NCBI GenBank assembly: GCA_015486685.1
Contig: WFRC01000154.1
Span: 1 to 5,375, forward strand
Direction of reading: 5' to 3'
From: Caldifarciminota bacterium
Lineage (GTDB): Bacteria > Hydrothermota > UBA3072 > WFRC01
DNA length: 5,375 bases
Shown: positions 5,301 to 5,375 of the stretch, in pieces
Layout: every line of letters starts with the position of its first letter
Numbering within the stretch: position 1 is the stretch's first letter
Notes under the pieces: generated by a model
Database searches by the model: none
What the model was told of the DNA's origin: nothing
The model's input: only the letters and a program-made list of their open reading frames with translations
Program-made: the position numbers and the translations under genes

Positions 5301-5331
5301 CCTCCCTTTCATCCCTCCCATCAAGGGAGGG
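5301..5331. repeat. Inverted repeat of CCCTCCC / GGGAGGG
   Basis: CCCTCCC (5313-5319) pairs perfectly with GGGAGGG (5325-5331) over a five-base loop. An upstream CCTCCCTT (5301-5308) can compete for AAGGGAGG (5323-5330) with a 14-base loop. It is a stable hairpin, but neither strand has a downstream T-run. I therefore call it a repeat and not a terminator. Confidence 0.6.
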
Positions 5332-5375
5332 AAATAAAGAGGAAAAGATACCACCCATCCTGTGAGATTGCCACG

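Larger units (their letters stand above)
5132..5375. other. Gene-free right end made of imperfect palindromes
   Basis: I find no coding region in these 244 bases. They should contain the promoter of the four-gene - strand run, but no clear -35/-10 pair is visible. Most of the stretch is occupied by three dyads and by phrases (CATTCTGAGG..CCGAAGAATCTC, TGTGAGATTGCCACG) that resemble repeats scattered between genes in many bacterial genomes. That resemblance comes from memory. Confidence 0.6.

Noticed and set aside
5301..5331. Intrinsic terminator
   Set aside because: The G/C hairpin is strong but no T-run follows it on either strand.

Overview
The window comes from an AT-rich bacterial genome with A-rich, adenine-ended codons. 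The organism is probably diderm and not a cultivated model species. The basis is a SpoIID/LytB-type protein with a lipobox, encoded beside MltG and RuvX, and trehalose genes of a type best known from thermophiles and archaea. I cannot name a phylum from the sequence. Nitrospirota or a related uncultured lineage is only a guess.

Left part, + strand (1-1779), trehalose synthesis. The window opens inside the C-terminus of a trehalose-6-phosphate phosphatase domain (1-216), probably the tail of a fused synthase/phosphatase. A 351-base gene-free stretch follows (217-567). It holds an exact tandem duplication with a 105-base period, short GGGGACGGTGCTTG repeats, and a large imperfect hairpin just ahead of the next gene. 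Then comes treT (568-1779), a family GT4 trehalose glycosyltransferring synthase with a strong ribosome binding site. Two independent routes to trehalose are therefore encoded side by side: UDP-glucose plus glucose-6-phosphate followed by dephosphorylation, and NDP-glucose plus glucose.

Middle and right, - strand (1886-5131), a compact four-gene cluster transcribed right to left: a class II (fuculose-phosphate type) aldolase, a SpoIID/LytB-domain lipoprotein, RuvX (YqgF) and MltG. Spacing is 18 bases, then a 7-base overlap, then a nominal 56-base overlap, so one operon is likely. Two of the four products act on peptidoglycan glycan strands at the cell envelope, RuvX acts in 16S rRNA 5' maturation, and the aldolase is cytosolic sugar metabolism. 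treT and mltG converge across about 106 bases with no convincing terminator.

The right end (5132-5375) has no gene. It is a patchwork of imperfect palindromes resembling dispersed intergenic repeats. I see no new multi-gene system. The observations most worth following are the apparent ATC start of the SpoIID lipoprotein, the tandem 105-base repeat, and the leader ahead of treT that can form two mutually exclusive hairpins.
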